This document shows, piece by piece, positions 1-8,229 of a DNA stretch of 20,503 nucleotides. Position 1 is the first letter of the stretch; each line of letters starts with the position of its first letter. This DNA is from JAVKFF01 sp040226215 (GTDB lineage: Bacteria; Pseudomonadota; Alphaproteobacteria; DSM-16000; Inquilinaceae), in assembly GCA_040226215.1 (NCBI GenBank), contig JAVKFF010000066.1:1-20503 (forward strand), read 5' to 3'. A program made the translations under genes and the position numbers. A model generated the notes under the pieces. It had not been told where the DNA came from and ran no database searches. It worked only from the letters and a program-made list of their open reading frames with translations.

Positions 1-55
1 CGACGGCGTCGCCAGTTTCCGCCAGAAGCGCCTCCCGACATTCGAGGACCGGTGA
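1..55 (+). CDS. C-terminal end of a probable enoyl-CoA hydratase/isomerase (partial)
   Basis: Reading from base 2, an open frame enters from outside the window and stops at TGA 53-55. Its last 17 residues are DGVASFRQKRLPTFEDR. The pattern of E/D-G-V/I-x-x-F-x-x-K-R-x-P-x-F at the extreme C-terminus is typical of crotonase-family enoyl-CoA hydratases. The call rests only on this tail, so the exact enzyme is unknown. The stop overlaps the GTG start of the following aldehyde dehydrogenase (GTGA), which indicates the same operon. Confidence 0.5.
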   Translation, partial: DGVASFRQKRLPTFEDR

Positions 56-1593
56 GTGATCCCATGTCGTTCCTGAACCCGAACACAGCCATCCCCGAGG
101 CCGCGGCCGGTCCCCGACCCTACGGGCTGCTGATCGACGGCCGCTGGGTCGAGGCATCGGACGGCCGCACGCTTGAGCGGGTGAGCCCGTCGCACGGCAT
201 CGCGGTCAGCCGCTATGCGCTGGCCGGCGTGGCCGATGCGGAGCGTGCGATTGCCGCCGGCCGGCGGGCCTTCGACGCCGGGCCGTGGCCGCGAATGAGC
301 GGACGGGAGCGTGGCGACCTGCTGCTGCGCACGGCCGATCTGCTGATCGCCAGGTCGGAGGAACTGGCCCGCCTCGACGTGCTCGAATCCGGCAAGCCGA
401 TCACCCAGGCGCAAGGCGAGATCGGCGCGGCGATCGACATGTGGCGATACGCCGCGGCGCTCGCCCGCGACGTGCATGGCGAGAGCTACGCCAGCCTGGG
501 CGAGCATGTGCTCGGCCTGACGCTGCGCGAGCCGGTCGGCCTGGTCTCGATCATCACGCCGTGGAACTTCCCCTTTCTTATCGTCTCGCAGAAGCTGCCC
601 TTCGCCCTGGCCGCGGGCTGCACGGCCGTGGTGAAGCCGAGCGAGCTGACCTCGGCGTCGACATTGGTGCTGGGCGAGGTGCTGCTGGAGGCGGGCCTGC
701 CGCCTGGGGTCGTCAACATCGTCGTCGGCCACGGCGCGGATGTCGGGGCGCGACTGGTCGACCACCCCGCCGTCGACATGATCTCCTTCACCGGGTCGAC
801 CCTGGTCGGACGGAAGGCGGTGGCGGCCGGCGCCGATACCCTGAAGCGCGTGTCGCTGGAACTCGGCGGCAAGAACGGGCAGATCGTCTTCGCCGACTGC
901 GACCTGGACGCCGCGCTCGACGCGGTGCTGTTCGGCGCCTTCTTCAACGCCGGGGAGTGCTGCAACGCCGGCAGCCGGCTTATCATCGAGCGCGCGGCCG
1001 CAAGCGCCTTCCTCGATCGCCTGGTCGAGCGATCGCACGAGATTAATGTCGGCGACCCACTTGACCCGGATACCCTTGTTGGCGCGATCATTACCGACGA
1101 ACACCTCGACAAGATCGAGGGTTATGTGAACGACGCCGGGCAAGCCGGCGCGCGCGTTGCACTGGGAGGATCGCGTGTGGAGACCCGGACCGGAAGGTTC
1201 ATGGCGCCCACCATCGTCGACGGCGTGTCGCCTGGGATGAGGATCGCCCGGGAGGAGGTGTTCGGTCCTGTCCTGTCGGTGCTGACCTTCGAGAGCGCCG
1301 AGGAGGCCGTCCGTATCGCCAACGACACCGACTATGGCCTGTCGGCCGGCGTCTGGAGCCGCGACATCGACACCTGCATCGGCGTCGCCCGGGGCGTGCG
1401 CACCGGAACGGTCTGGGTGAATACCTTCATGGACGGCCATTCCGAACTGCCCTTCGGCGGCTACAAGCAGAGCGGCCTCGGCCGCGAGCTCGGCCGGCAT
1501 GCCGTGACCGACTACACCGAAACGAAGACCGTTCAGATCCACCGCGGACCGCGCACCAACTGGTGGCTGCCGCGCGGGGAGAAGAAGGCCTGA
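52..1593 (+). CDS. NAD(P)-dependent aldehyde dehydrogenase
   Basis: This 513-residue protein is a full-length member of the ALDH superfamily, which oxidises aldehydes to carboxylic acids in the cytoplasm. Visible signatures are TPWNFP (oxyanion Asn172), KPSE (Lys195, cofactor binding), the general-base motif LELGGKN (Glu270), the catalytic loop FFNAGECCNAG (nucleophile Cys304) and the C-terminal PFGGYKQSGLGRE. Overall it resembles the betaine-aldehyde/gamma-aminobutyraldehyde type, but the substrate cannot be read from sequence. The GTG start at 52 overlaps the upstream stop. GAGGA at 44-48 is only 3 bases from it, so ATG at 64 (four residues shorter) is a real alternative. Position at the head of a sugar-import and GMC/SDR oxidation operon suggests it clears an aldehyde made by those dehydrogenases. 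That link is inference. Confidence 0.9.
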   Translation: MSDPMSFLNPNTAIPEAAAGPRPYGLLIDGRWVEASDGRTLERVSPSHGIAVSRYALAGVADAERAIAAGRRAFDAGPWPRMSGRERGDLLLRTADLLIARSEELARLDVLESGKPITQAQGEIGAAIDMWRYAAALARDVHGESYASLGEHVLGLTLREPVGLVSIITPWNFPFLIVSQKLPFALAAGCTAVVKPSELTSASTLVLGEVLLEAGLPPGVVNIVVGHGADVGARLVDHPAVDMISFTGSTLVGRKAVAAGADTLKRVSLELGGKNGQIVFADCDLDAALDAVLFGAFFNAGECCNAGSRLIIERAAASAFLDRLVERSHEINVGDPLDPDTLVGAIITDEHLDKIEGYVNDAGQAGARVALGGSRVETRTGRFMAPTIVDGVSPGMRIAREEVFGPVLSVLTFESAEEAVRIANDTDYGLSAGVWSRDIDTCIGVARGVRTGTVWVNTFMDGHSELPFGGYKQSGLGRELGRHAVTDYTETKTVQIHRGPRTNWWLPRGEKKA

Positions 1594-1599
1594 GGGACG

Positions 1600-1611
1600 C
1601 ACCCTCGGGTG
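1600..1611. repeat. Short perfect inverted repeat upstream of the binding-protein gene
   Basis: CACCC-TC-GGGTG lies in the 49-base gap between the aldehyde dehydrogenase stop and the binding-protein ATG. As RNA it could form a four-pair stem with a CUCG loop. It is too short to call a terminator. It could be an operator half-pair or chance. Confidence 0.25.
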
Positions 1612-1642
1612 ATACATCCAAGTGAAAACAGGGAGATTCGTC

Positions 1643-2887
1643 ATGTTGCGAAAGTCATTGCTGGGAACCGTCGGCGCCGTCGCGCTGACCCTGCCCGTGG
1701 CCGCCCAGGACTCGGTCGAGGTACTGCACTGGTGGACCTCCGGCGGCGAGGCCGCGGCGCTCAACGTGCTGAAGGATGACCTGGAATCGGGCGGCATCGA
1801 ATGGGTCGACATGCCGGTGGCCGGCGGTGGCGGCGAGCAGGCGATGACCGTGCTGCGCGCCCGCGTGACCTCTGGCAATCCGCCGACCGCGGTGCAGATG
1901 CTGGGCTTCGACATCCAGGACTGGGCGGCCGAGGGCGTGCTGGCCAATCTGAACGCGCTGGCCGAGGAGGAGAACTGGGCAGAGGTCGTGCCGGAGGCCC
2001 TGCAGCGCTTCTCGACCTATGACGGCGAATGGGTCGCCGCGCCGGTCAACGTCCATTCCACCAACTGGATCTGGGCCAACGCCGCCATCATGGAAGAGCT
2101 GGGCCTGGAGCAGCCGACCGACTGGGACGGGCTGGTCTCCACCCTGCAGGCGATCGAGGATGCCGGCTATGTCGCCCTGGCCCATGGCGGCCAGGCCTGG
2201 CAGGACGCCACCATCTTCGACAGCGTCGTCATGGCGACCGGCGGGCCGGAGTTCTATCAGGCCAGCATGATCGATCTCGACCCGGAGGCGCTGTCCTCCG
2301 ACACCATGGTCGAGGTCTTCGAACGCATGGGCGTGCTGCGCGGCTTCGTCGACGAGAACTTCTCGGGCCGCGACTGGAACCTTGCCAGCTCCATGGTGAT
2401 CAACGGCGAGGCCGGCATGCAGATCATGGGCGACTGGGCGAAGGGCGAGTTTCTGAACGCCGGCCTGGAGCCGGGCGAGGACTTCCTGTGCTTCCGCTTC
2501 CCGGGCACCCAGGGCACCGTCACCTTCAACTCCGATCAGTTCGTCATGTTCGCGGTCGGCGAGGAGCAGCGCGAGTCGCAGGTGGCGCTGGCCAGCGCCA
2601 TCATGTCGCCGGCCTTCCAGTCGGCCTTCAACGTGGTCAAGGGCTCGGTGCCGGCGCGCACGGACGTCTCGAACGAGGCCTTCGACGCCTGCGGCCAGCA
2701 GGGCATGGCCGATCTGGCGGAGGCCAACGAGAACGGCACGCTGTTTGGCTCCATGGCGCATGGCCATGCCAATCCGGCCAATGTGAAAAACGCCATGTAC
2801 GACGTCATCACCGCCCACTTCAACGGTGAGTACGACGCCGCCACGGCGGCCGAGGAGCTGCGCAACGCGGTCGAGTCCGCGATGTAA
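1643..2887 (+). CDS. ABC transporter periplasmic sugar/polyol-binding protein (CUT1 family)
   Basis: This 414-residue protein is the periplasmic receptor of a carbohydrate importer. An N-terminal Sec signal peptide (MLRKSLLGTVGAVALTLPVAA) ends near residue 21, and the mature part begins QDSVEVLHWWTSGGE, typical of family-1 solute-binding proteins. The body has the usual NVHSTNWIWAN, MGDWAKGEF and NSDQFVMF segments seen in glucose/mannose-type receptors. I chose ATG 1643 because GGGAG (1631-1635) sits 7 bases upstream and the signal peptide begins there. A GTG at 1622 in frame would add seven non-signal residues. The matching permeases and ATPase follow directly. Glucose, another monosaccharide or a glycoside are all possible ligands. 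Confidence 0.9.
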   Translation: MLRKSLLGTVGAVALTLPVAAQDSVEVLHWWTSGGEAAALNVLKDDLESGGIEWVDMPVAGGGGEQAMTVLRARVTSGNPPTAVQMLGFDIQDWAAEGVLANLNALAEEENWAEVVPEALQRFSTYDGEWVAAPVNVHSTNWIWANAAIMEELGLEQPTDWDGLVSTLQAIEDAGYVALAHGGQAWQDATIFDSVVMATGGPEFYQASMIDLDPEALSSDTMVEVFERMGVLRGFVDENFSGRDWNLASSMVINGEAGMQIMGDWAKGEFLNAGLEPGEDFLCFRFPGTQGTVTFNSDQFVMFAVGEEQRESQVALASAIMSPAFQSAFNVVKGSVPARTDVSNEAFDACGQQGMADLAEANENGTLFGSMAHGHANPANVKNAMYDVITAHFNGEYDAATAAEELRNAVESAM

Positions 2888-2914
2888 GCTCATTCGGGAC
2901 GGGTTCGCGACGGT

Positions 2915-2942
2915 CCCGCCTCGGCCTTCCGGCCGGGGCGGG
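2915..2942 (+). promoter_or_regulatory. Strong intercistronic hairpin between binding protein and permease
   Basis: CCCGCCTCGGCC and GGCCGGGGCGGG are complementary over 12 positions (one G-U pair in RNA) around a UUCC loop. No T-run follows, so it is not a classical Rho-independent terminator. In binding-protein ABC operons, hairpins at this position are known to protect the receptor mRNA from 3' decay and lower downstream expression (the malE-malF case). A competing 5-bp pairing, GGGAC 2896-2900 with GTCCC 2913-2917, overlaps its left arm. Confidence 0.6.
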
Positions 2943-2975
2943 CCGCCGGCCGCCCGACAGCGTGCGAGATCGCCC

Positions 2976-3920
2976 ATGACCATCCAAGACGCAGGCCGTC
3001 CCGGCGCGCGCCGCAGGACGTCCGCCTATGCCGCCCCGGGCATGCGGGAACGGTTGCAGACCTGGTTGCCGAAGCTGGTGCTGTCGCCGAGCTTCGTGGC
3101 GATCCTGATCTTCGTCTACGGCTTCATCCTGTTCACCGGCTACCTGTCGCTGACACCCTCCCGGCTGCTGCCGACCCTCGAGTTCGAGGGCTTCGACAAC
3201 TACGTCACCCTGTGGGGTCTGCCGAACTGGTGGACGGCGATCACCAATCTGGCGATCTTCGGCTCGCTATACATCGTCATCTGCACCGTCATCGGTCTTG
3301 GCCTCGCCATCCTGCTCGACCAGAAGATCAGGGGCGAGGGGGTGCTGCGGCCGATCTTCCTCTATCCGATGGCGCTGTCCTTCATCGTCACCGGCACCGC
3401 CTGGAAGTGGTTCCTCGACCCCGGTATCGGTATCGAGCACGTGGTCCAGACCTGGGGCTGGGAAAGCTTCGAGTTCGGCTGGATCAAGGATCGCGACATG
3501 GCGATCTACACCGTCGTCATCGCCGCCGTCTGGCAGTCCTCCGGCTTCGTCATGGCGATGTTCCTGGCCGGCCTGCGCGGCATCGACAACGAGATCATCA
3601 AGGCGGCCCAGATCGACGGCGCCAGCAATTTCCGGCTCTACCGCAAGATCATCCTGCCGCAGCTCCGGCCCGCCTTCCTCTCGGCCTTCGTGGTGCTGGC
3701 GCACCTCGCCATCAAGTCCTACGACCTCGTCGTGGCACTGACCGGCGGCGGCCCCGGCCGCGCGACCGAGCTGCCGGCGACCTTCATGTACTCCTACACC
3801 TTCAGCCGCAACCAGATGGGCGTCGGTGCCGCCTCGGCGGTGATCATGCTGATCATGATCGCCTCGGTGATCGTGCCCTACATCTACGCCGAGGTCCGTG
3901 GAGGGCGCGATGGCCGCTAG
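2976..3920 (+). CDS. ABC sugar transporter permease 1 (MalF/UgpA-type)
   Basis: This 314-residue inner-membrane permease forms half of the translocation channel. About six hydrophobic segments are visible, from FVAILIFVYGFILFTG near residue 38 to VIMLIMIASVIVPYIY at the C-terminus. The cytoplasmic EAA coupling loop that docks the ATPase is at about residues 202-216 (GIDNEIIKAAQIDGAS, followed by ILPQL). ATG 2976 is preferred. The frame stays open back to 2826, but that extension overlaps the receptor gene, crosses the hairpin and encodes an Arg/Pro-rich, non-membrane peptide. No strong Shine-Dalgarno precedes 2976, which may suit reduced expression relative to the receptor. The 3' end overlaps permease 2 by 11 bases. 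Confidence 0.92.
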   Translation: MTIQDAGRPGARRRTSAYAAPGMRERLQTWLPKLVLSPSFVAILIFVYGFILFTGYLSLTPSRLLPTLEFEGFDNYVTLWGLPNWWTAITNLAIFGSLYIVICTVIGLGLAILLDQKIRGEGVLRPIFLYPMALSFIVTGTAWKWFLDPGIGIEHVVQTWGWESFEFGWIKDRDMAIYTVVIAAVWQSSGFVMAMFLAGLRGIDNEIIKAAQIDGASNFRLYRKIILPQLRPAFLSAFVVLAHLAIKSYDLVVALTGGGPGRATELPATFMYSYTFSRNQMGVGAASAVIMLIMIASVIVPYIYAEVRGGRDGR

Positions 3921-4791
3921 CAGCCCCGATTCCGCCATTCGCCTCAGCCTCGGCGTGCGCGCGCTGATCTACGTCGTGCTGATCTTCTTCGCGGTCTACT
4001 ACCTGCTGCCGCTGGCGATCATGTTGGTGAATTCGCTGAAGCCGCTGGACGAGATCACCAGCGGAAACATGATCGCCCTGCCGCAGGAGTGGACGATCGA
4101 ACCCTGGCTGGCGGCCTGGAGCACGGCGCAGATCGGCGTGCAGCCGACCGGCCTCGCGCCCTATTTCATCAACTCCATCGTCATGGTGGTGCCCGCCGTC
4201 ATCATCTCGACGGTGCTGGGGGCGCTCAACGGCTACGTTCTGACCAAGTGGAAGTTCCCGGGCCATTCCATCGTCTTCGGCATGATGCTGCTGGCCTGCT
4301 TCATCCCGTTCCAGATCGTGCTGATCCCGATGGCCCGCATCCTCGGCATGATCGGTCTCGCCGGCACGGTGCCAGGCCTGGTTCTGGTGCACGTGGTCTA
4401 CGGCCTCGGCTTCACCACGCTGTTCTTCCGCAACTATTACAACGCCTTCCCGACGGAACTCGTGAAGGCGGCGCAGATCGACGGTGCCGGCTTCTTCCGC
4501 ATCTTCTTCAAGATCCTGCTGCCGAGTTCCGGGCCGATCATCGTGGTGACGGTGATCTGGCAGTTCACGAACGTCTGGAACGACTTCCTCTTCGGCGCCT
4601 CCTTCGCCGATGCCGACAGCCAGCCGATGACGGTGGCGCTGAACAACCTGGTCAGCTCGTCCACCGGCGAACGGCCGTACAACGTCCACTTCGCCGGCGC
4701 GGTGCTCGCCGCGCTGCCGACGCTCATCGTCTATGTCGTCTCAGGCCGCTACTTCGTCCGCGGCCTGATGGCGGGCGCCGTCAAGGGATAG
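3910..4791 (+). CDS. ABC sugar transporter permease 2 (MalG/UgpE-type)
   Basis: This 293-residue inner-membrane protein pairs with the preceding permease. It starts with a cytoplasmic tail, then a hydrophobic helix (IYVVLIFFAVYYLLPLAIML), and has a canonical EAA loop at about residues 178-195 (NAFPTELVKAAQIDGAGF, then ILLPSSGP). The C-terminus YFVRGLMAGAVKG is characteristic of MalG-type permeases. ATG 3910 has GGAGGG just upstream at 3900-3905. A GTG at 3898 in the same frame is possible but has no better signal. The start lies inside the end of permease 1, so the two are probably translationally coupled to give equal amounts of each subunit. Confidence 0.93.
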   Translation: MAASSPDSAIRLSLGVRALIYVVLIFFAVYYLLPLAIMLVNSLKPLDEITSGNMIALPQEWTIEPWLAAWSTAQIGVQPTGLAPYFINSIVMVVPAVIISTVLGALNGYVLTKWKFPGHSIVFGMMLLACFIPFQIVLIPMARILGMIGLAGTVPGLVLVHVVYGLGFTTLFFRNYYNAFPTELVKAAQIDGAGFFRIFFKILLPSSGPIIVVTVIWQFTNVWNDFLFGASFADADSQPMTVALNNLVSSSTGERPYNVHFAGAVLAALPTLIVYVVSGRYFVRGLMAGAVKG

Positions 4792-4796
4792 GAGCC

Positions 4797-5918
4797 ATGG
4801 CCTTTCTCGAAATCGACAGTCTGTACAAGCGCTACGGTTCCGTAGAGGTGCTCAAGGGCATCGACATCGCCGTGGAGGAGGGCGGCTTCCTGGTCCTGGT
4901 GGGGCCGTCGGGTTGTGGCAAGTCGACCCTGCTGAACACAATCGCCGGGCTGGAAACGGTGACCGAGGGCGAGTTGCGTATCGCCGGGCGGCGGGTGAAC
5001 GAACTGCACCCGTCGAAGCGCGATATCGCCATGGTCTTCCAGTCCTACGCGCTCTATCCCAACATGACGGTGGCGCAAAACATCGCCTTCGGCATGGAAA
5101 GCCGCGGCATCCCGAAGGCGGAGCGCGAGGCCGCCATCGCCGAGGTGTCGGAGATCCTGCAGATCGGCCAGCTGCTGCGCCGCAAGCCGAGCCAGCTCTC
5201 CGGAGGCCAGCGCCAGCGCGTGGCCATGGGCCGGGCCATGGTCCGCAACCCGCAGGTCTTCCTCTTCGACGAGCCGCTGTCGAACCTCGACGCCAAGCTG
5301 CGCGTGGACATGCGCACGGAGATCAAGCGGCTGCACCGCCGGCTCGGCACCACCATCGTCTACGTCACCCACGACCAGATCGAGGCCATGACGCTGGCCA
5401 CGCAGATCGCGGTCCTCAAGGACGGCGTGCTGCAGCAGGTCGGCACGCCGGCGGAAATCTACAACAACCCGTCCAACATCTTCGTCGCCGACTTCATGGG
5501 CTCGCCGTCGATGAACATCATCGAGGGCGAGATCGTCGCCGCCAATGGCGGTGGCGTCGGCATCTCGCTGGCGCGCGAGAACGAGGCACCGATTGTGCTC
5601 GGCGTCAACGGCCGCCGGGCGGGCAAGCTGGGAGCGCATGTCGGCCGCCGGGCGCTGTTCGGCATCCGGCCTGAGGCCATCACCGACAAGGATGGTGCCG
5701 ACCGCAACGCCGAGCGCATCGAGGAGGCGGAATGCCTCGTCGACGTGGTCGAGCCGGCCGGATCTGACACCTTCGTGGTCACCGCGCTGGGGGGCAAGGA
5801 GGTGATCGCACGCATGCGCTCGGATGCCGCCATCACCGTCGGTGACCGGGTGCCCTTTGCCTTCAACATGGACAAGGCGGTGTTCTTCGAGCCGGGGAGC
5901 GAGACGCGTCTCGCGTGA
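4797..5918 (+). CDS. ABC sugar transporter ATP-binding protein (MalK/UgpC/MsmK-type)
   Basis: This 373-residue cytoplasmic ATPase powers the importer. Motifs in order are Walker A GPSGCGKST (36-44), Q-loop FQSYALYP (Gln82), signature LSGGQ (134-138), Walker B VFLFDEP with catalytic Glu159, D-loop SNLD (162-165) and switch His192 in THDQ. After about residue 235 a C-terminal regulatory OB/TOBE region follows (FGIRPEAI and the rest), as in MalK and UgpC, so sugar or regulatory-protein control is possible. AGGAG overlapping the upstream stop gives a good ribosome site 2 bases from ATG 4797, and only 5 bases separate it from permease 2. Together the four genes 1643-5918 make a complete importer. 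Confidence 0.95.
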   Translation: MAFLEIDSLYKRYGSVEVLKGIDIAVEEGGFLVLVGPSGCGKSTLLNTIAGLETVTEGELRIAGRRVNELHPSKRDIAMVFQSYALYPNMTVAQNIAFGMESRGIPKAEREAAIAEVSEILQIGQLLRRKPSQLSGGQRQRVAMGRAMVRNPQVFLFDEPLSNLDAKLRVDMRTEIKRLHRRLGTTIVYVTHDQIEAMTLATQIAVLKDGVLQQVGTPAEIYNNPSNIFVADFMGSPSMNIIEGEIVAANGGGVGISLARENEAPIVLGVNGRRAGKLGAHVGRRALFGIRPEAITDKDGADRNAERIEEAECLVDVVEPAGSDTFVVTALGGKEVIARMRSDAAITVGDRVPFAFNMDKAVFFEPGSETRLA

Positions 5919-5927
5919 TCCCCGTCC

Positions 5928-7439
5928 ATGACCACAAGCCCCGATATCGTCATCATCGGGTCGGGCATGGGAGGCGCCACGATGGCGCACGCCCTGGCGC
6001 CGACCGGTGCCAGCATCGTCATCCTGGAGCGTGGACAGCGCCTCGAGGACGGCCCCTCGGCCCGTGACGCCGACGCGATCTTCCGACGCGGCGTCTACCG
6101 GCCGGAGGAGACCTGGCTGGACGGGGAAGGCAGGCCGTTCAGCCCCGGCAACTACTACTTCCATGGCGGCAACACCAAGTTCTACGGTGCCGTGCTGCTG
6201 CGTCTGCGCGAAGCCGATTTCGAGGCCATGGAGCATGAGGGCGGCCTGTCCCCCGCCTGGCCCATCGGCTATGCCGATCTCGCGCCCTGGTACGACGCGG
6301 CCGAGCGGCTCTACAAAGTCGCCGGCAGCACCGGCGAGGATCCGACCGAGCCGCCGCATACGTCCCCCTATCCGCGTCCGCCGATCCCCGACGAACCGGC
6401 GATCGCCGCCGTGCGCGAGCGTCTGCGCCGGGTGGGTCTCAACCCGTTCACCCTGCCGCTCGGCCTCGATATCGACGCCTGGCTGAAGCGCGGCCGCACC
6501 ACCTGGGACGCCTATCCCGACACCCGCTGCGGCAAGATGGACGCGGAGAATTGCGCCCTGACACCGGCGCTGGACCACGACAACGTGACGCTCGTCTCCG
6601 GCGCCGAGGTTGTGCGGCTGACCACCCGGCTCGGCTCGTCCCTGATCGAGGGGGTCGAGTACCGGCACGAGGGCGAGTCCCGGCGGCTTACACCGAAGCT
6701 GGTGATCCTCTCGGCCGGAGCGGTCAACTCGGCGGCCCTCCTGTTACGCTCGGCCAATGACGACTTTCCCGCCGGCCTGGGCAACCGAAGCGACCAGGTC
6801 GGACGGCATTTCATGAACCACAACTGCTCGGCCATGCTGTCGATCGACCCGCGAAGGGTGAACGACGCAGTCTACCAGAAGACCCTCGGGATCAACGACT
6901 TCTACCTGGAGGATGAAGATGGCGGTTCGCCGCTCGGCAACGTGCAGCTGCTGGGCAAGGTGACGGCACCCATCCTCAAGAGCCAGTTGCCGGCGCTGCC
7001 GCTGGCGGTGCTGCGCTGGCTCTGCCGCCATTCGGTCGACTGGTACCTGATGAGCGAGGACCTGCCTGATCCGAACAGCCGCGTCACCGTGGACGGGGCC
7101 GGGCGTATCCGGCTCGATTGGCGCCGCTCCAACATGGGGGCGCATGGAAGGCTGGTCCGGACCATGCGGCGATTGTTGAAAAAGGCCGGCTATCCTATTG
7201 TCTTGTCGCGAACTTTCGACAGACGAACACCATCGCACCAATGCGGCACCGTGCGCTTCGGCAATGATCCGGCCACGGCCGTGCTGGATCCCTACTGCCG
7301 GGTTTTCGATCACCAGAACCTGTTCGTCGTCGATGCCGGCTTCATGCCCTCCTCCGCCGCAGTCAATCCGGCGCTGACCATCGCCGCCATGGCTCTGTGC
7401 GTGGCCAATCACGTCAGGCAGAAGGACCTTGTCGCATGA
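5928..7439 (+). CDS. GMC-family FAD-dependent oxidoreductase (sugar/polyol dehydrogenase branch)
   Basis: This 503-residue flavoprotein has an N-terminal Rossmann FAD motif (GSGMGG at 11-16, acidic Glu34), the flavin-proximal HGGNTKFYGA (79-88), and the C-terminal GMC catalytic pair, here His437 (PSHQCGTVRFG) and Asn480 (SSAAVNPALT). The HQ-x-GT-x-RFG and NLFVVDAGFMPSSAAVNP layout is that of pyranose/glucoside- and fructose-dehydrogenase-like members rather than choline dehydrogenases. There is no signal peptide. The likely reaction is oxidation of a sugar or polyol hydroxyl to a ketone, with electrons passed to an unknown acceptor. It starts 9 bases after the importer ATPase and shares ATGA with the following SDR, implying it acts on the imported compound. 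The exact substrate is not known. Confidence 0.88.
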   Translation: MTTSPDIVIIGSGMGGATMAHALAPTGASIVILERGQRLEDGPSARDADAIFRRGVYRPEETWLDGEGRPFSPGNYYFHGGNTKFYGAVLLRLREADFEAMEHEGGLSPAWPIGYADLAPWYDAAERLYKVAGSTGEDPTEPPHTSPYPRPPIPDEPAIAAVRERLRRVGLNPFTLPLGLDIDAWLKRGRTTWDAYPDTRCGKMDAENCALTPALDHDNVTLVSGAEVVRLTTRLGSSLIEGVEYRHEGESRRLTPKLVILSAGAVNSAALLLRSANDDFPAGLGNRSDQVGRHFMNHNCSAMLSIDPRRVNDAVYQKTLGINDFYLEDEDGGSPLGNVQLLGKVTAPILKSQLPALPLAVLRWLCRHSVDWYLMSEDLPDPNSRVTVDGAGRIRLDWRRSNMGAHGRLVRTMRRLLKKAGYPIVLSRTFDRRTPSHQCGTVRFGNDPATAVLDPYCRVFDHQNLFVVDAGFMPSSAAVNPALTIAAMALCVANHVRQKDLVA

Positions 7440-8203
7440 ATCGGCCCGTCGCACTGGTCACCGGCGCGGGGCGGGGCATCGGCCTCGCCATCGCCGAGGC
7501 GCTGGCCGGCGCCGGCTTCGACATCGCGATCGCCGACATTGCGCCGGAAGCAGCGCTTGGTCCGGCGGTCGAGTGTGTCGCCGGCCGGGGAGCCGCGGCA
7601 TTGCCGCTGTCTTCCGACCTCGCGGACCTCGCCGACCATACCCGCGTCGTCGAGGCGGTCTACGACCGCTTCGGGCGTTTCGACTGCCTGGTGAACAATG
7701 CCGGCATCGCCTCGCCGGTGCGCGGCGACCTGCTGGACCTGACGCCGGAGAACTTCGACAGGGTGCTGGGCGTGAACCTGCGCGGCACGGTCTTCCTGAC
7801 GCAGACAGTGGTGGCGCGCTGGCTCGCCGATGGCCGGGAAACGCATGGCCGGTCCGTCGTCACGGTGACCTCGGCCTCGGCCGAACTGGCCTCGCCGGAG
7901 CGGGCGGACTACTGCGTGTCCAAGGCCGGGCTGTCGATGTGGGTGAAGACCCTGACCTTGCGGCTGGCCGAGAGCGGGATCGGCGTCTTCGAGGTGCGGC
8001 CGGGCATCATCCGCACCGACATGACTGCCGTGGCGGCGCAGAAATACGACCGGCTGATCGCCGAGGGACTGGTGCCGGCGAGGCGCTGGGGAGAGGCGGA
8101 GGATGTAGGTGCGGCCGTGGCGGCGTTGGCTACCGGCCGGCTCGGCTTTGCCACCGGCAGCGTCATTGCCGTGGATGGCGGCCTTTCCGTGCCGCGGCTC
8201 TGA
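7436..8203 (+). CDS. Short-chain dehydrogenase/reductase (classical SDR)
   Basis: This 255-residue cytoplasmic NAD(P)-dependent oxidoreductase has the classical SDR elements: cofactor motif TGAGRGIG (9-16), NNAG (87-90), and the catalytic triad Ser146, Tyr159 and Lys163 (YCVSK). The acidic Asp34 at the end of strand 2 (AIADI) suggests preference for NAD(H). Such proteins are often auto-named 3-oxoacyl-ACP reductase, but in this setting a sugar, polyol or ketone substrate is more likely. The length is standard. ATG 7436 overlaps the preceding stop (ATGA), which fixes the start better than a longer in-frame GTG/ATG upstream inside the GMC gene. Confidence 0.92.
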   Translation: MNRPVALVTGAGRGIGLAIAEALAGAGFDIAIADIAPEAALGPAVECVAGRGAAALPLSSDLADLADHTRVVEAVYDRFGRFDCLVNNAGIASPVRGDLLDLTPENFDRVLGVNLRGTVFLTQTVVARWLADGRETHGRSVVTVTSASAELASPERADYCVSKAGLSMWVKTLTLRLAESGIGVFEVRPGIIRTDMTAVAAQKYDRLIAEGLVPARRWGEAEDVGAAVAALATGRLGFATGSVIAVDGGLSVPRL

Positions 8204-8229
8204 CGGTCGGCGCTTGCTGGAGATGAACG

